Positions 16,059 to 24,356 of a DNA stretch of 64,000 nucleotides are shown here, piece after piece; position 1 is the stretch's first letter, and every line of letters starts with the position of its first letter. The translations under genes and the position numbers were made by a program. Source of the DNA: Actinocatenispora sera (GTDB lineage: Bacteria; Actinomycetota; Actinomycetes; Mycobacteriales; Micromonosporaceae); assembly GCF_018324685.1 (NCBI RefSeq), contig NZ_AP023354.1, positions 2,294,001-2,358,000 on the forward strand. Direction: 5' to 3'. The notes under the pieces are model-generated. The model was not told where the DNA came from. It saw nothing but the letters and a program-made list of their open reading frames with translations, and ran no database searches.

Positions 16059-16784
16059 TCAGCCGCCGGCGAGCAGGTTCAGGCCGCGGGCCCGCAGGTA
16101 CGGGACGGGGTCGAAGGCGACGCCGTCGCGGCGCAGCTCGAAGTGCACGTGCGGGCCGGTCGAGTCGCCGGTCGAGCCGGAGTACGCGATGAGCTGGCCG
16201 CGCGTGACGTGCTGGCCGGCCGACACCGCCACGGACGAGTTGTGCCCGTACACAGTGGACAGTCCGGCGCCGTCGTCGATCTCGACGCCGTTGCCGTACC
16301 CGCCGTCCCAGCCGGCCAGCGTCACCGTGCCGGCGTGCGCCGCGTACACCGGGGTGCCGGTACCGACGGCAAGGTCGATGCCCGGATGGTTGGTGCCCCA
16401 CCGGGCACCGAACTGCGAGGTCACGGTGTAGCCGTGTACCGGCAGTACCCACTCGACCGGCTTCGGCTTCGCCGTTGCGCTCCGGGAGGGGCTGGGGGAC
16501 GGTGTCGCCGATCGCGACGCGCTGGCCGACGGCGACGCGGTACGGGCCCTGCCCCGCGAGGCGCGCTGCTGCGCCACTCGCTGCCGGTCCGCGGTGGCCG
16601 GCGCGGCCGACGCCGGCGCCCCGGTCGGCGGGCCGGTCGGATGTTCGGTGGCCGCGTACGCCGCGCCGGCGCCCAGCGCGGACGCCACGGTCAGGGTGGC
16701 GGCGACGGTCAGGGCGCGCCGACCGCGCCGGGGCGGCAGGTGGTGCCGTCCGGTGCTGCGGAACCGCCTCGGCAGCAGCGCCAA
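16059..16784 (-). CDS. Secreted M23 family metallopeptidase (LytM-type)
   Basis: A 241-residue exported protein. An N-terminal basic stretch precedes a signal segment (ALTVAATLTVASALGAGAAYA), followed by a low-complexity Ser/Pro/Arg/Lys linker and a C-terminal M23 domain (about 110-235) with zinc ligands in HPGIDLAVG and HVHFELRRDG and the GHNSSV turn. It should cut peptidoglycan cross-links in the cell wall. The TTG at 16784 was selected because GGAGG lies 8 bases upstream and no ATG or GTG is better placed. The start codon is therefore the least certain part. Confidence 0.85.
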   Translation of the reverse strand: MALLPRRFRSTGRHHLPPRRGRRALTVAATLTVASALGAGAAYAATEHPTGPPTGAPASAAPATADRQRVAQQRASRGRARTASPSASASRSATPSPSPSRSATAKPKPVEWVLPVHGYTVTSQFGARWGTNHPGIDLAVGTGTPVYAAHAGTVTLAGWDGGYGNGVEIDDGAGLSTVYGHNSSVAVSAGQHVTRGQLIAYSGSTGDSTGPHVHFELRRDGVAFDPVPYLRARGLNLLAGG

Positions 16785-17102
16785 CGTTCGGTCCTCCAGG
16801 GGGTCGTCCGCGGCACCGGGGGTGTGCCGCGAGTCGCCGCGCCGGCGGCCGCACCGACGCGGCGATCACGGTAAGCACTCGGGGCGGCGCGGAGTGTCCG
16901 CGTTTGCGTGCCCCATCGGGTACCGGCATCGGTGCGAGGATCGATTAGCCGGTAATGCGCCGATACATCCCCTGCGGGAAGCGTCACACTGTGCCGCGCG
17001 CCTCCCTCTGCGGGTCCTGTGGCGGCGCTCGCGACGGCCGCCGGGCGCGGTTCGGCCCCCGACGGCTTAGGATTCGTTCAGGTCGCAGCGGAGGGACGGA
17101 CG
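16785..17102. other. Divergent intergenic region, M23 peptidase / B12-binding protein
   Basis: The 318-base gap contains promoters for both divergent genes but no gene. A TAGGAT -10-like box at 17068-17073 precedes the B12-binding gene by about 30 bases. The leftward leader was checked for the c-di-AMP (ydaO) riboswitch that often precedes wall hydrolase genes; no match was recognised. Confidence 0.4.
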
Positions 17103-17504
17103 ATGAGTGGACGGATCCGGGTCGTGGTCGCCAAGCCGGGGCTGGACGGGCACGATCGTGGCGCCAAGGTGGTGGCCCGCGCGCTGCGGGACGCCGGCAT
17201 GGAGGTCGTGTACACCGGGCTGCACCAGACCCCGGAGCAGATCGTCGCGACCGCGCTGCAGGAGGACGCCGACGCGATCGGCCTGTCGGTCCTCTCCGGC
17301 GCGCACATGACGCTGTTCGCCCGGCTCGTCGAACTGCTCGCCGAACACGATGCGAGCGACATCGTCGTCTTCGGCGGCGGCATCATCCCGGACGCCGACC
17401 TGCCCGAGCTGGAGCGGCTCGGCGTCGCGAAGATCTTCACCCCCGGCGCCAGCACCCAGGCCATCGTCGACTGGGTCAACGGGAACGTGCCGGCGCGCGT
17501 CTGA
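17103..17504 (+). CDS. Cobalamin-binding protein, methylmalonyl-CoA mutase C-terminal-domain type
   Basis: A stand-alone 133-residue B12-binding domain. [12 protein letters not shown] carries the DxHxxG signature whose His replaces the lower cobalt ligand, followed by LSVLSGAH and VFGGGIIPD, and the end [12 protein letters not shown] is like the small subunit or C-terminal domain of methylmalonyl-CoA mutase-type enzymes. It must pair with a separately encoded large subunit, such as isobutyryl-CoA or ethylmalonyl-CoA mutase, which is not in the window. GGAGGGACGGACG precedes the ATG. Confidence 0.88.
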   Translation: MSGRIRVVVAKPGLDGHDRGAKVVARALRDAGMEVVYTGLHQTPEQIVATALQEDADAIGLSVLSGAHMTLFARLVELLAEHDASDIVVFGGGIIPDADLPELERLGVAKIFTPGASTQAIVDWVNGNVPARV

Positions 17505-17517
17505 ACGTCTCGCCCCA

Positions 17518-17549
17518 CCGCCCGCACCGGCCCTCGCCGCTGCGGGCGG
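17518..17549 (+). terminator. Terminator after the B12-binding gene
   Basis: CCGCCCGCA pairs with TGCGGGCGG (9 bp, 14-base loop) and is followed by CTGGTCGTG, 14 bases after the stop codon. Confidence 0.5.
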
Positions 17550-17721
17550 CTGGTCGTGCGACGAATCAATACGAACTCTCTGTAAAAGTCAACGCGACCG
17601 GGCGTTACCTCGATCACGGACCGTCGTTGAGATCAACGTCGGCGTCGAAACGACTCGGTACCGGCGCAGCAAGACGGCCGATGCCCTGTCGGTCGAGGGG
17701 TGGCGGCAGGGCGTCGTGCAT

Positions 17722-17756
17722 AGGGGCCGGGTGTCTGAGGGGTGCACCCGGCCCCT
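17722..17756 (+). terminator. Orphan intrinsic terminator
   Basis: AGGGGCCGGGTG and its exact complement form a 12-bp stem with an 11-base loop, followed by TCTTCCT. The nearest upstream gene already has its own terminator 170 bases earlier. Confidence 0.65.
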
Positions 17757-18034
17757 TCTTCCTGCCCTCCGGGAGCCACCGGCCACCGCGGGGTGGGCCG
17801 CCGCGTTGTCGCGGCCCAACGGCCCGCGGCGCACTCGCGACCCGGGCACGGCGAACCGGGGCGGCTGCGGCCCGCCACGACGAATCCGCGGGCCGGTTTC
17901 CCTTTCCGACCGTTTGCTGGCAAGGTGGGAGAGCCATCCGGCCGGAGCACCTGCGCCGGTGGTCGCGGGCGACGTCGGCCACCGTCGCCGAGGTGCCCGC
18001 ACACCACGTCCGGTCCGTACAGGAGAATGCGCTC

Positions 18035-18628
18035 GTGAACGACGCCCCTCGGTACACGACCCGGGTGCCCGCTGGCCGGCCCGTCGTGGTCGAGCCGGAC
18101 ATCCGCCGCATCGCCCGCCGGTACGGCCGGCGGCTCGCCGTCGGCATCGCGATGATGGCGCTGTGGATCGCGCTCGCCGCGATCGGCCTGACCACCGGCG
18201 CCTTCGACGTGGACACCCCGACGCTCATCGCCTGGCTGCTCGGCGCGGTCGTGGTGATCATCGGTGTCGTCCTGGTGATCCAGCGCTGGCGCGCCGAGTC
18301 GCGCGGCCCGCTGCTGGTCGCCGACGACCAGGGCGTCTGGCTGCGGATGGGCGGCACGATCAAGGTGCGCGGGCTGTTCCTGCCGTGGGACACCGTGGAG
18401 AAGGTCGAACTCGTCGAGTACCGCCGGGCCGCCGTGCTGTGCGTGCGCAGCGAGCTGGGCGAGGCGACGGTCCGGCAGAAGTCCGACGACCTGCTGATGG
18501 AGGTCCGGCGGCGGCGACGCTGGTGCGACAGTTCGTTCGCGGTGCACGCCTGGTTCACCCGGGCCCAGCTCCCCGACGTGCTCGGTCGCCTGCACTCGCT
18601 CGGTGGGGACCGCGTCCAAGCCCAGTAG
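18035..18628 (+). CDS. Membrane protein with bacterial PH-like domain
   Basis: A 197-residue protein. Two adjacent membrane helices at about residues 37-58 and 65-86 are followed by a soluble domain (GPLLVADDQGVWLRMGG, FLPWDTVEKVELVEY) that resembles bacterial PH-like domains in sequence pattern. Function is unknown. GTG at 18035 follows AGGAG by 9 bases; an ATG at 18027 is out of frame and stops at once. The C-terminus abuts the repeat region that begins near 18690. Confidence 0.7.
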   Translation: MNDAPRYTTRVPAGRPVVVEPDIRRIARRYGRRLAVGIAMMALWIALAAIGLTTGAFDVDTPTLIAWLLGAVVVIIGVVLVIQRWRAESRGPLLVADDQGVWLRMGGTIKVRGLFLPWDTVEKVELVEYRRAAVLCVRSELGEATVRQKSDDLLMEVRRRRRWCDSSFAVHAWFTRAQLPDVLGRLHSLGGDRVQAQ

Positions 18629-18689
18629 TCCACCTCTTTGCGCTGAGGTGGGCCCGAAGCGCTGCTGCGTGGCTGGCGTGCGTCCGGCG

Positions 18690-18898
18690 CTGGCGGTGTA
18701 AAGCCCACCCCTGTCCGGCGCCGGTTGCAGCCGGCGGTGTGAACGCGTCTCTGGCCGGGGCCGTTGGGTGCTGGTGGTGTAAAGGCCACCTCTGTTCGCC
18801 GCTTTGACCCCGCGTGGGGGAATGCGAGGAGAGGGCTTCGCCCCCTCCTCGCGCTCCTTCCCCGCCAAGGGGATTCCCCTTGGCCATCCCCTTACCCA
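18690..18898 (-). repeat. Structured interspersed repeat, copy A (leftward orientation)
   Basis: Read leftwards this copy has hairpin 1 (18884-18864, GCCAAGGGG with CCCCTTGGC), hairpin 2 (18852-18824, identical to copy C), a CCCC-ACGC-GGGG mini-hairpin, then three units of ACAGAGGTGGCCTTTACACC-like sequence starting near 18796, 18754 and 18715 at about 40-base period. Hairpin 2 and the following 50 bases are nearly identical to copy C 19 kb away. Confidence 0.75.
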
Positions 18899-19109
18899 TC
18901 CCGGTGACGATGCCCCTCGACGCCCAGTGCCCGTCGAAGAAGACCGGGGGCCCGGCCGGGCATGTCCATCACGCCAACGCCCGCCTCGCAACGCATCGTC
19001 GCCTCGCAACGGTTCGCATCGCGTTGTGTCCTGGCGGCCCGCAGGTGGGTTGGGGGTTTGGTTTGGCGTGGCGGGTCCGGCGTCGATGGGTAGGCCGTAC
19101 CGACACCCC

Positions 19110-19300
19110 GTAGTTCCGAAGCGGCCAGGCGGCGTCCTTCCTGATCTCTGGTTTTCCGGTGGGGGATTGTCAAGGGGGCGACTGCCCCCTTGACGGGGAG
19201 GGGTGTGGGGAGGGGCGAAGCCCGCTCCCCACGGTTCCCCCACGAGGGGTGAAAAGAGGAAACAGAGGTGGGCTTTACACCGCCAGCACCAGCGCACGCC
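19110..19300 (+). repeat. Structured interspersed repeat, copy B
   Basis: Hairpin 1 at 19170-19193 (TCAAGGGGGC, loop GACT), hairpin 2 at 19205-19232, CCCCCACGAGGGG mini-hairpin, then AACAGAGGTGGGCTTTACACC at 19261. The hairpin 2 arms differ from copies A and C at paired positions, with both partners changed. Similarity to copy C starts upstream at a shared CCAGGCGGCGTC near 19124. Confidence 0.75.
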
Positions 19301-19461
19301 GGCGCTTCGGGGGCACCTCAGCGCAGAGAGGTGACGTACCAGGCATTGGGGCCACCCGGGCAAGCGTGAGTGCGTCCGCGTCGCTACCCTGCGCCGGTAG
19401 AGCGCTGCGGTGGCAGCGAGACAATGGACGAACGTCAAGGACGACGGAACGGGACGCGCAC

Positions 19462-20651
19462 GTGGACCTGTACGAGTACCAGGCGCGGGAGCTGTTCGCG
19501 CGGCACGGTGTGCCGGTGTTGGACGGCGGCGTCGCTAGCACCCCGACGAGGCCCGGAAGGTGGCCGAGCAGCTCGGCGGCCGGGTCGTGGTGAAGGCCCA
19601 GGTCAAGACCGGTGGCCGGGGCAAGGCTGGTGGCGTCAAGCTCGCCGACGACGCAGCGGACGCGCAGGCTCGCGCGACCGACATCCTCGGTATGGACATC
19701 AAGGGTCATACCGTTCACAAGGTGATGCTGGCGGTCACCGCCGACATCGCCGAGGAGTACTACTTCTCGTTCCTGCTCGATCGGGCCAACCGCACCTTCC
19801 TGGCGATGTCCAGCGTGCAGGGCGGTATGGAGATCGAGCAGGTCGCCGAGGAGTCGCCGGAGAAGGTGGCGAAGGTCGCGATCGACGCCAACGCCGGTGT
19901 GGACCGGGCGAAGGCGGACGAGATCGTCGCCGCGACCGGCTTCCCGGCCGAGGTGGCCGACCAGGTCGCCGAGCTGATCATCAAGCTGTGGGCGGCGTTC
20001 GTGGCCGAGGACGCCACGCTCGTCGAGGTGAACCCGCTGGCGAAGACCACCGACGGTCGGGTGCTCGCGCTCGACGCGAAGGTGACGCTGGACGAGAACG
20101 CCGAGTTCCGCCACCCGGACCAGGCCGAGCTGGCCGACAGCAGCGCGGTCGACCCGCTGGAGCAGCGGGCGAAGGAGAAGCACCTCAACTACGTCAAGCT
20201 CGACGGCGAGGTCGGCATCATCGGCAACGGCGCCGGGCTGGTCATGTCCACCCTGGACGTGGTGGCGTACGCGGGCGAGGACCTGCCGGGTTCGCCCAAG
20301 CCGGCGAACTTCCTCGACATCGGCGGCGGCGCCAGCGCCGAGGTGATGGCGAACGGGCTGGAGATCATCCTGTCCGACCCGGCCGTGCGGTCGGTGTTCG
20401 TGAACGTGTTCGGCGGCATCACCGCCTGCGACGCGGTCGCGAACGGGATCGTCCAGGCGCTCAAGGTGCTCGCGGACCGCGGTGAGGACGTCAGCAAGCC
20501 GCTGGTCGTCCGGCTCGACGGCAACAATGCCGAGGAGGGCCGGCGCATCCTGACCGAGGCGAAGCATCCGCTGGTACAGCAGGTGGACACCATGGACGGT
20601 GCGGCCCGCCGCGCCGCCGAACTCGCCGCACAGGGAGGCGACAGCGAGTGA
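19462..20651 (+). pseudogene. sucC: Succinyl-CoA synthetase beta subunit, frameshifted
   Basis: The canonical SucC start DLYEYQARELFARHGVPVL is read from the GTG at 19462 to GGVASTP, then the frame is lost: around 19543-19546 the sequence CCCCGACGAG lacks one G relative to the expected CCG-GAC-GAG. The rest, from [15 protein letters not shown] to the end at 20651, continues in the +1-shifted frame without interruption and has the ATP-grasp core ([17 protein letters not shown]), LVEVNPLA, and the CoA-ligase domain ([21 protein letters not shown]). With the base restored it would be about 396 residues, the normal length. SucC with SucD forms succinyl-CoA in the TCA cycle. Given an intact sucD next door and an otherwise undamaged sequence, a sequencing or assembly error is as likely as a true mutation. 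Confidence 0.85.
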
Positions 20652-20714
20652 GCATCGCAGCGAAGCGAGGAGCGGAGCGAGCGCGGAGCCGACCCGGAAA
20701 GCAGAGTGCGTGAG

Positions 20715-21599
20715 ATGGCGATCTTCCTTACCGAGAACAGCAAGATCATTGTTCAGGGCATCACCGGCTCCGAGGGCACCAAGCACACCAAGAAGATGCT
20801 GGCCGCCGGTACCAACGTGGTCGGGGGTGTGAACCCGCGCAAGGCCGGCCAGAAGGTCGACTTCGACGGTACCGAGCTGCCGGTGTTCGGCACGGTCGCC
20901 GAGGCGATGAAGGAGACCGGCGCGGACACGTCGGTCATCTTCGTCCCGCCGAAGTTCGCCAAGGACGCGATCGTCGAGGCGGTCGACGCGGAGATCCCGC
21001 TCGCGGTGGTCATCACCGAGGGCATTCCGGTGCACGACTCGACGGCCGCCTGGGCGTACGCGACGGCCAAAGGCAACCGGACCCGCATCATCGGCCCGAA
21101 CTGCCCCGGGGTCGCGAGCCCCGGCAAGTCGTACGCCGGCATCATCCCGGCCAGCATCACCGGCCCGGGCCGGATCGGCCTGGTGTCCAAGTCGGGCACG
21201 CTGACCTACCAGATGATGTACGAGCTGCGCGACATCGGCTTCTCCACCGCGGTCGGCATCGGTGGCGACCCGGTCATCGGGACGACCCACATCGACTGCC
21301 TGGCGGCGTTCGAGGCGGACCCGGAGACCGACGCGATCGTGATGATCGGCGAGATCGGTGGCGACGCCGAGGAGCGCGCGGCCGACTACATCAAGGCACA
21401 CGTGACGAAGCCGGTCGTCGGCTACGTCGCGGGCTTCACCGCGCCGCCCGGCAAGACGATGGGCCACGCGGGCGCGATCATCTCCGGTTCGTCCGGTACC
21501 GCCGCGGCGAAGAAGGACGCGCTGGAGGCGGCCGGGGTGAAGGTCGGCAAGACGCCGACCGAGACCGCGAACCTGATGCGCGAGCTGATGCAGAAGTAG
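20715..21599 (+). CDS. sucD: Succinyl-CoA synthetase alpha subunit
   Basis: A 294-residue protein of normal length. CoA-binding Rossmann start [43 protein letters not shown], and the phosphorylated active-site His in [10 protein letters not shown]. It makes succinyl-CoA/succinate with SucC in the TCA cycle with GTP or ATP formation. It lies 63 bases after sucC. ATG at 20715 gives the family start; a GTG 9 bases earlier is also possible. Confidence 0.96.
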   Translation: MAIFLTENSKIIVQGITGSEGTKHTKKMLAAGTNVVGGVNPRKAGQKVDFDGTELPVFGTVAEAMKETGADTSVIFVPPKFAKDAIVEAVDAEIPLAVVITEGIPVHDSTAAWAYATAKGNRTRIIGPNCPGVASPGKSYAGIIPASITGPGRIGLVSKSGTLTYQMMYELRDIGFSTAVGIGGDPVIGTTHIDCLAAFEADPETDAIVMIGEIGGDAEERAADYIKAHVTKPVVGYVAGFTAPPGKTMGHAGAIISGSSGTAAAKKDALEAAGVKVGKTPTETANLMRELMQK

Positions 21600-21634
21600 C
21601 CGCACCTGCCGGGCCTTCGGGCCCGGCACCGCGG

Positions 21635-21681
21635 AACACGAAGAAGGGGCACACCGCCATGGTGTGCCCCTTCTTCGTGTT
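21635..21681. terminator. Bidirectional intrinsic terminator between sucD and the CD225-like gene
   Basis: A perfect 21-bp stem (21635-21655 with 21661-21681) with a 5-base loop; both flanks give T-rich tails (CTTCTTCGTGTT). A second hairpin, TGCCGGGCC/GGCCCGGCA at 21607-21628, precedes it. It serves convergent transcription. Confidence 0.9.
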
Positions 21682-21684
21682 GGC

Positions 21685-22020
21685 TCAGTAGCTCGTGCTG
21701 GCCGAGCCGACCGCGGCGACGCCGACGATGACCCAGATGATGCTGATCACGCACCAGAGCCCGTACCAGCAGGCGCCGATGATGGTGGCGAGCTTCGCCC
21801 ACTTCTTGGCGTCCTCGGACGCGGCCGTCGCGCCCATGTAGTCGCCGGCGGCAACGGCAGCGTTGCACCGGCTGGCGGCCATGATCGCCGGGATGGCGAG
21901 CGGCCAGAACAGGAAGATCGAACCGATCGCCCAGCCCATGTGGCTGTTCACCGGCTCCTGGGGCGCGCCAGGCGGGGGTCCCTGCTGGTACCCCGGTGGG
22001 GGAGGCATACCCGGCTGCAT
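21685..22020 (-). CDS. CD225/dispanin-family small membrane protein
   Basis: A 111-residue protein: Pro/Gly/Gln-rich N-terminus (MQPGMPPPPGYQQGPPPGAPQ), then SHMGWAIGSIFLFWPLAIPA, AASRCNAAVAAGDYMGA and KKWAKLATIIGACWYGL, the CD225/dispanin pattern of two membrane helices with a loop in between, and a final hydrophobic tail. In bacteria these proteins have no assigned role. TCGAAGGAGAACG precedes the ATG. A paralogue lies 1.6 kb away at 23582-24145. Confidence 0.82.
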   Translation of the reverse strand: MQPGMPPPPGYQQGPPPGAPQEPVNSHMGWAIGSIFLFWPLAIPAIMAASRCNAAVAAGDYMGATAASEDAKKWAKLATIIGACWYGLWCVISIIWVIVGVAAVGSASTSY

Positions 22021-22249
22021 CGTTCTCCTTCGAGGGTGTGTTGGGTCGGGTGCGGGTCAGCGTAGTGAAGCAACGCCACGTCGGATCACCCTGGTCTCGG
22101 CATCAGATGATGCCGTATGCATGCAACTTGACTCAGCCGGGCGATGCTGGTCACGGCGGGTGATGGTGGGCCGCTTTTCGGCCCCGATGAGCGCCGCACC
22201 GCGTGTCGTGCCGGCGATCCGGCCACCGATGGTGTTCGGTGAGAAAGCC

Positions 22250-23695
22250 ATGTCCGTCACCGAACCGAGCACCACTCCCGCCGAGGACTCCCCACCCGCG
22301 CCGGCGCCCGCCACCCGCACCGATGCCGCGCCGCTGGGGCGTGCCTCCTTGCTCGTCGCGGCGGCCGCGACCGCGGGCTGGGCCGCGCTCGTCTCGTTCG
22401 TCCCGCTGCTGGTTCTCGTCCTGCTCGGCTGGCTGCTCGCCGGTGGGGCCGGCGCCGCCACCAGCGCGTTGCGGGTGGCCGGCGCCGCCTGGCTGCTCGG
22501 CAACGGCGTGCCCATCCACACCCCGATCGGGCCGTACGGGCTGGTGCCGCTCGCGCTGACCGCGTTCGTCGCCTGGCGGCTGGTCCGGGCCGGCGGCAAC
22601 ACCGCTCGCGCGCTCGGTGACCGGCGCGCCGCCCTGCTCGGCGCGGTCGGCGTCGCCGTCGGGTACGGGCTGCTCGCCGCCCTGCTGGCGCTGCTGGTGT
22701 CCGGGCCGGACGTGTCGGTCTCCGCGCCCCGCGCGTTCGTCACCGCTGGCGGGCTGGCGCTGGTCTGCGCGGTGTCCGGTGCGGCGCACCGCAGCGGCAT
22801 GCTCCGGCACATCGCCGGCCAGCTCTCCCCGGCGGTACGGGCCGGGTTGCGCTCCGGCGGGTTCGCCGCGGTGACCCTGCTCGGCCTCGGTGCGTTCACC
22901 GCCGGCGGCTCGCTCGCCTGGCACGCCGACCGCGCCGCCGACACGTTCCGCGCGTACCAGGCCGGACCGGTCGGTGACATCGGCCTGGCGCTGCTCTGCC
23001 TGCTGTACGCGCCGACCGTGTCGGTGTGGGCGGTGGCCTACCTGTCCGGGCCGGGCTTCGCGTTCGGCGCGCACACCGCGGTCGGCATCGGCGGCGTGCA
23101 CCTCGGGCCGGTGCCGGCGATACCGCTGCTCGCGGGGCTGCCGACCGATGCCGCGCCGGCCGCGGGTGCGCTGCTGCTCGGGCTGCCGCTGTTGGTCGGC
23201 GTGGCGACGGGTTGGCTCGTCGCGCGCCGCGACACCGGCCCCGGGTTGACTCCGCTGGTGTTCGCCACGGCGCTGTCCGGCGCGGTGGCGGGTGCGCTGT
23301 TCGCCGTCGCCGGCGCGCTGTCGGCCGGCAGTCTCGGTGGCGGCCAGCTCGCCACGATCGGGCCGTCCTGGTGGCAGCTCGGCCTGGCGGTGGCCGGCCT
23401 GGACGGCGTCGCCGCGATGGCCGCCGGGCTCACCGCGCGGACCATCGCCCGGGTCCGTCCGCACCGGACGGAGGACAGTGGCGCGGGCCTGGGCCCGACG
23501 GCCACGCCCGAGGCAGCCGGCAGGGTCGATCCGGTCGCCGACGGCACCGGCTCGAGCGGGCCGAGGACCGGCCCGGGTGGGTCAGGGGACGGGAAGGCCG
23601 AGGCTGCGCAGGATCCAGCGGCCGATCCCGCAGCACACCACCAGGGCCCAGCAGATGGGCCCGGCGACGAGGGCGGCGCGGGTCCAGCGATGTGA
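22250..23695 (+). CDS. DUF6350 polytopic membrane protein
   Basis: A 481-residue protein with roughly nine hydrophobic segments from residue 35 to 400 and a hydrophilic acidic C-terminus. Its place between sucCD and purNH is conserved in actinobacteria and identifies the DUF6350 family; function unknown (cell-division involvement has been suggested by context). ATG at 22250 has GGTGAG 6 bases upstream; an ATG at 22229 would add 7 residues. The last 114 bases overlap the convergent gene at 23582-24145 in antisense, and no earlier in-frame stop exists. Confidence 0.8.
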   Translation: MSVTEPSTTPAEDSPPAPAPATRTDAAPLGRASLLVAAAATAGWAALVSFVPLLVLVLLGWLLAGGAGAATSALRVAGAAWLLGNGVPIHTPIGPYGLVPLALTAFVAWRLVRAGGNTARALGDRRAALLGAVGVAVGYGLLAALLALLVSGPDVSVSAPRAFVTAGGLALVCAVSGAAHRSGMLRHIAGQLSPAVRAGLRSGGFAAVTLLGLGAFTAGGSLAWHADRAADTFRAYQAGPVGDIGLALLCLLYAPTVSVWAVAYLSGPGFAFGAHTAVGIGGVHLGPVPAIPLLAGLPTDAAPAAGALLLGLPLLVGVATGWLVARRDTGPGLTPLVFATALSGAVAGALFAVAGALSAGSLGGGQLATIGPSWWQLGLAVAGLDGVAAMAAGLTARTIARVRPHRTEDSGAGLGPTATPEAAGRVDPVADGTGSSGPRTGPGGSGDGKAEAAQDPAADPAAHHQGPADGPGDEGGAGPAM

Positions 23696-24145
23696 CTCCT
23701 TCGCGTTGTCCTGCGCGACGCCGAGCTGCCCCGCGCGGTAGGCGATCCGGGCCCGCCGGGCGTCGATCGTGGCCGGCAGCGCGAACGGTGGGAACAGCAG
23801 GAACATCGCGACCGCGACGCCCAGGTTGTCGCTGAACGGTGCCCCGGCGGGCGGCGCGGTGCCCGGTTGCGGTGCGGGCCCGGGTTGGGGTGCGGGCCCG
23901 GGTTGGGGTGCGGGCCCGGGTTGGGGTGCGGGTCTGGGTGGGGGCCCGGGGGCAGGCTGCGGGGTGGCGTACGGCTGGCTGGCATACGGCTGGCTGGAGT
24001 ACGGCCGGCTCGTTGGCGGCGGCGGATCCTGCAGCGGCGGCAACACCTCGCCCTCGAGCACCGGTTCCTTCCGGGCCCGGGGTGGCACCGGGGGACGCTG
24101 CGGCGCGGGGCCGCGCGGCGGGTCGGGCTGGCCGGGCTGCGTCAT
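23582..24145 (-). CDS. CD225/dispanin-like proline-rich membrane protein
   Basis: A 187-residue protein: about 100 residues of Pro/Gln/Ala-rich sequence including PAPQPG repeats, then NLGVAVAMFLLFPPFALPAT, a loop DARRARIAYRAGQLGVAQDNAKESHRWTRAAL broken by charged residues, and a second helix (ALVAGPICWALVVCCGIG). This matches the two-helix CD225 layout of the neighbour at 21685-22020. GAGGAG lies 3 bases before the ATG. The C-terminal 38 codons are antisense to the end of the DUF6350 gene. Role unknown. Confidence 0.75.
   Translation of the reverse strand: MTQPGQPDPPRGPAPQRPPVPPRARKEPVLEGEVLPPLQDPPPPTSRPYSSQPYASQPYATPQPAPGPPPRPAPQPGPAPQPGPAPQPGPAPQPGTAPPAGAPFSDNLGVAVAMFLLFPPFALPATIDARRARIAYRAGQLGVAQDNAKESHRWTRAALVAGPICWALVVCCGIGRWILRSLGLPVP
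23873..23944 (-). repeat. 18-bp coding tandem repeat, x4
   Basis: Three perfect copies and one imperfect copy of TGCGGGCCCGGGTTGGGG encode the PAPQPG repeats of the CD225-like protein. The copy number is probably variable between strains. Confidence 0.85.
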
Positions 24146-24215
24146 CGGCTCCTCGCAAACCTTCGCTCGATGCGCGAAAGCTTAGCGGTCCGGCGCCGCG
24201 CGGCCGGCCCGCGGC

Positions 24216-24322
24216 TGTGCGGCGCCCGGCCAAGAACTGGCCGAGCGAACCGACTGTGCGGCGCCTGGCGGAGTGAACTGGCCGAGCGAGCCGGATGTGC
24301 GGCGCCCGGTGGAGCGAGCCGG
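24216..24322. repeat. Intergenic tandem repeat of about 40 bp, x2.7
   Basis: Units beginning TGTGCGGCGCC at 24216, 24255 and 24296 also share GAACTGGCCGAGCGA. They fill the gap between two leftward genes. No function is evident. Confidence 0.65.
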
Positions 24323-24356
24323 TCGGGCGGTGGGGGCAGCCGCCCGGCCGGCCCGG

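Larger units (their letters stand above)
17505..18034. other. 530-base non-coding region with orphan terminator
   Basis: Between the B12-binding gene and the PH-like gene there is no supported coding sequence. It has an AT-richer block (17560-17640), a 14-bp palindrome CGTTGAGATCAACG at 17625-17638, and a strong terminator at 17722-17756 that no upstream gene explains. A small RNA of about 150-180 nt ending at that terminator is possible. Confidence 0.4.
18629..19461. other. 833-base repeat-bearing intergenic region before sucC
   Basis: No gene is supported here. It carries two copies of a structured repeat in inverted orientation (about 18690-18900 and 19110-19300) and, between them, a 250-base unique stretch with a short direct repeat, CGCCTCGCAACG, at about 18983 and 19003. 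The sucC promoter should lie in the last 150 bases; TACCCT near 19385 is a weak -10 candidate. Confidence 0.6.

Noticed and set aside
16785-17000. c-di-AMP (ydaO) riboswitch before the M23 peptidase gene
   Set aside because: Considered because wall hydrolases often have it; no matching conserved blocks on the leftward strand.
18690-19300. Insertion sequence with inverted ends
   Set aside because: The inverted copies could be read as transposon ends, but no transposase lies between and the single copy at 38.4 kb shows that the element stands alone.
17633-19438. Leftward frame of about 600 codons across the repeat region and the PH-like gene
   Set aside because: It passes through repeat copy A, giving repeated FTPPAP peptides, and is antisense to the PH-like gene. 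No domain or start site supports it.
23873-23944. CRISPR-like short repeats
   Set aside because: These are contiguous 18-bp coding repeats (PAPQPG) without spacers; the 53695 and 24216 arrays likewise have no unique spacers.
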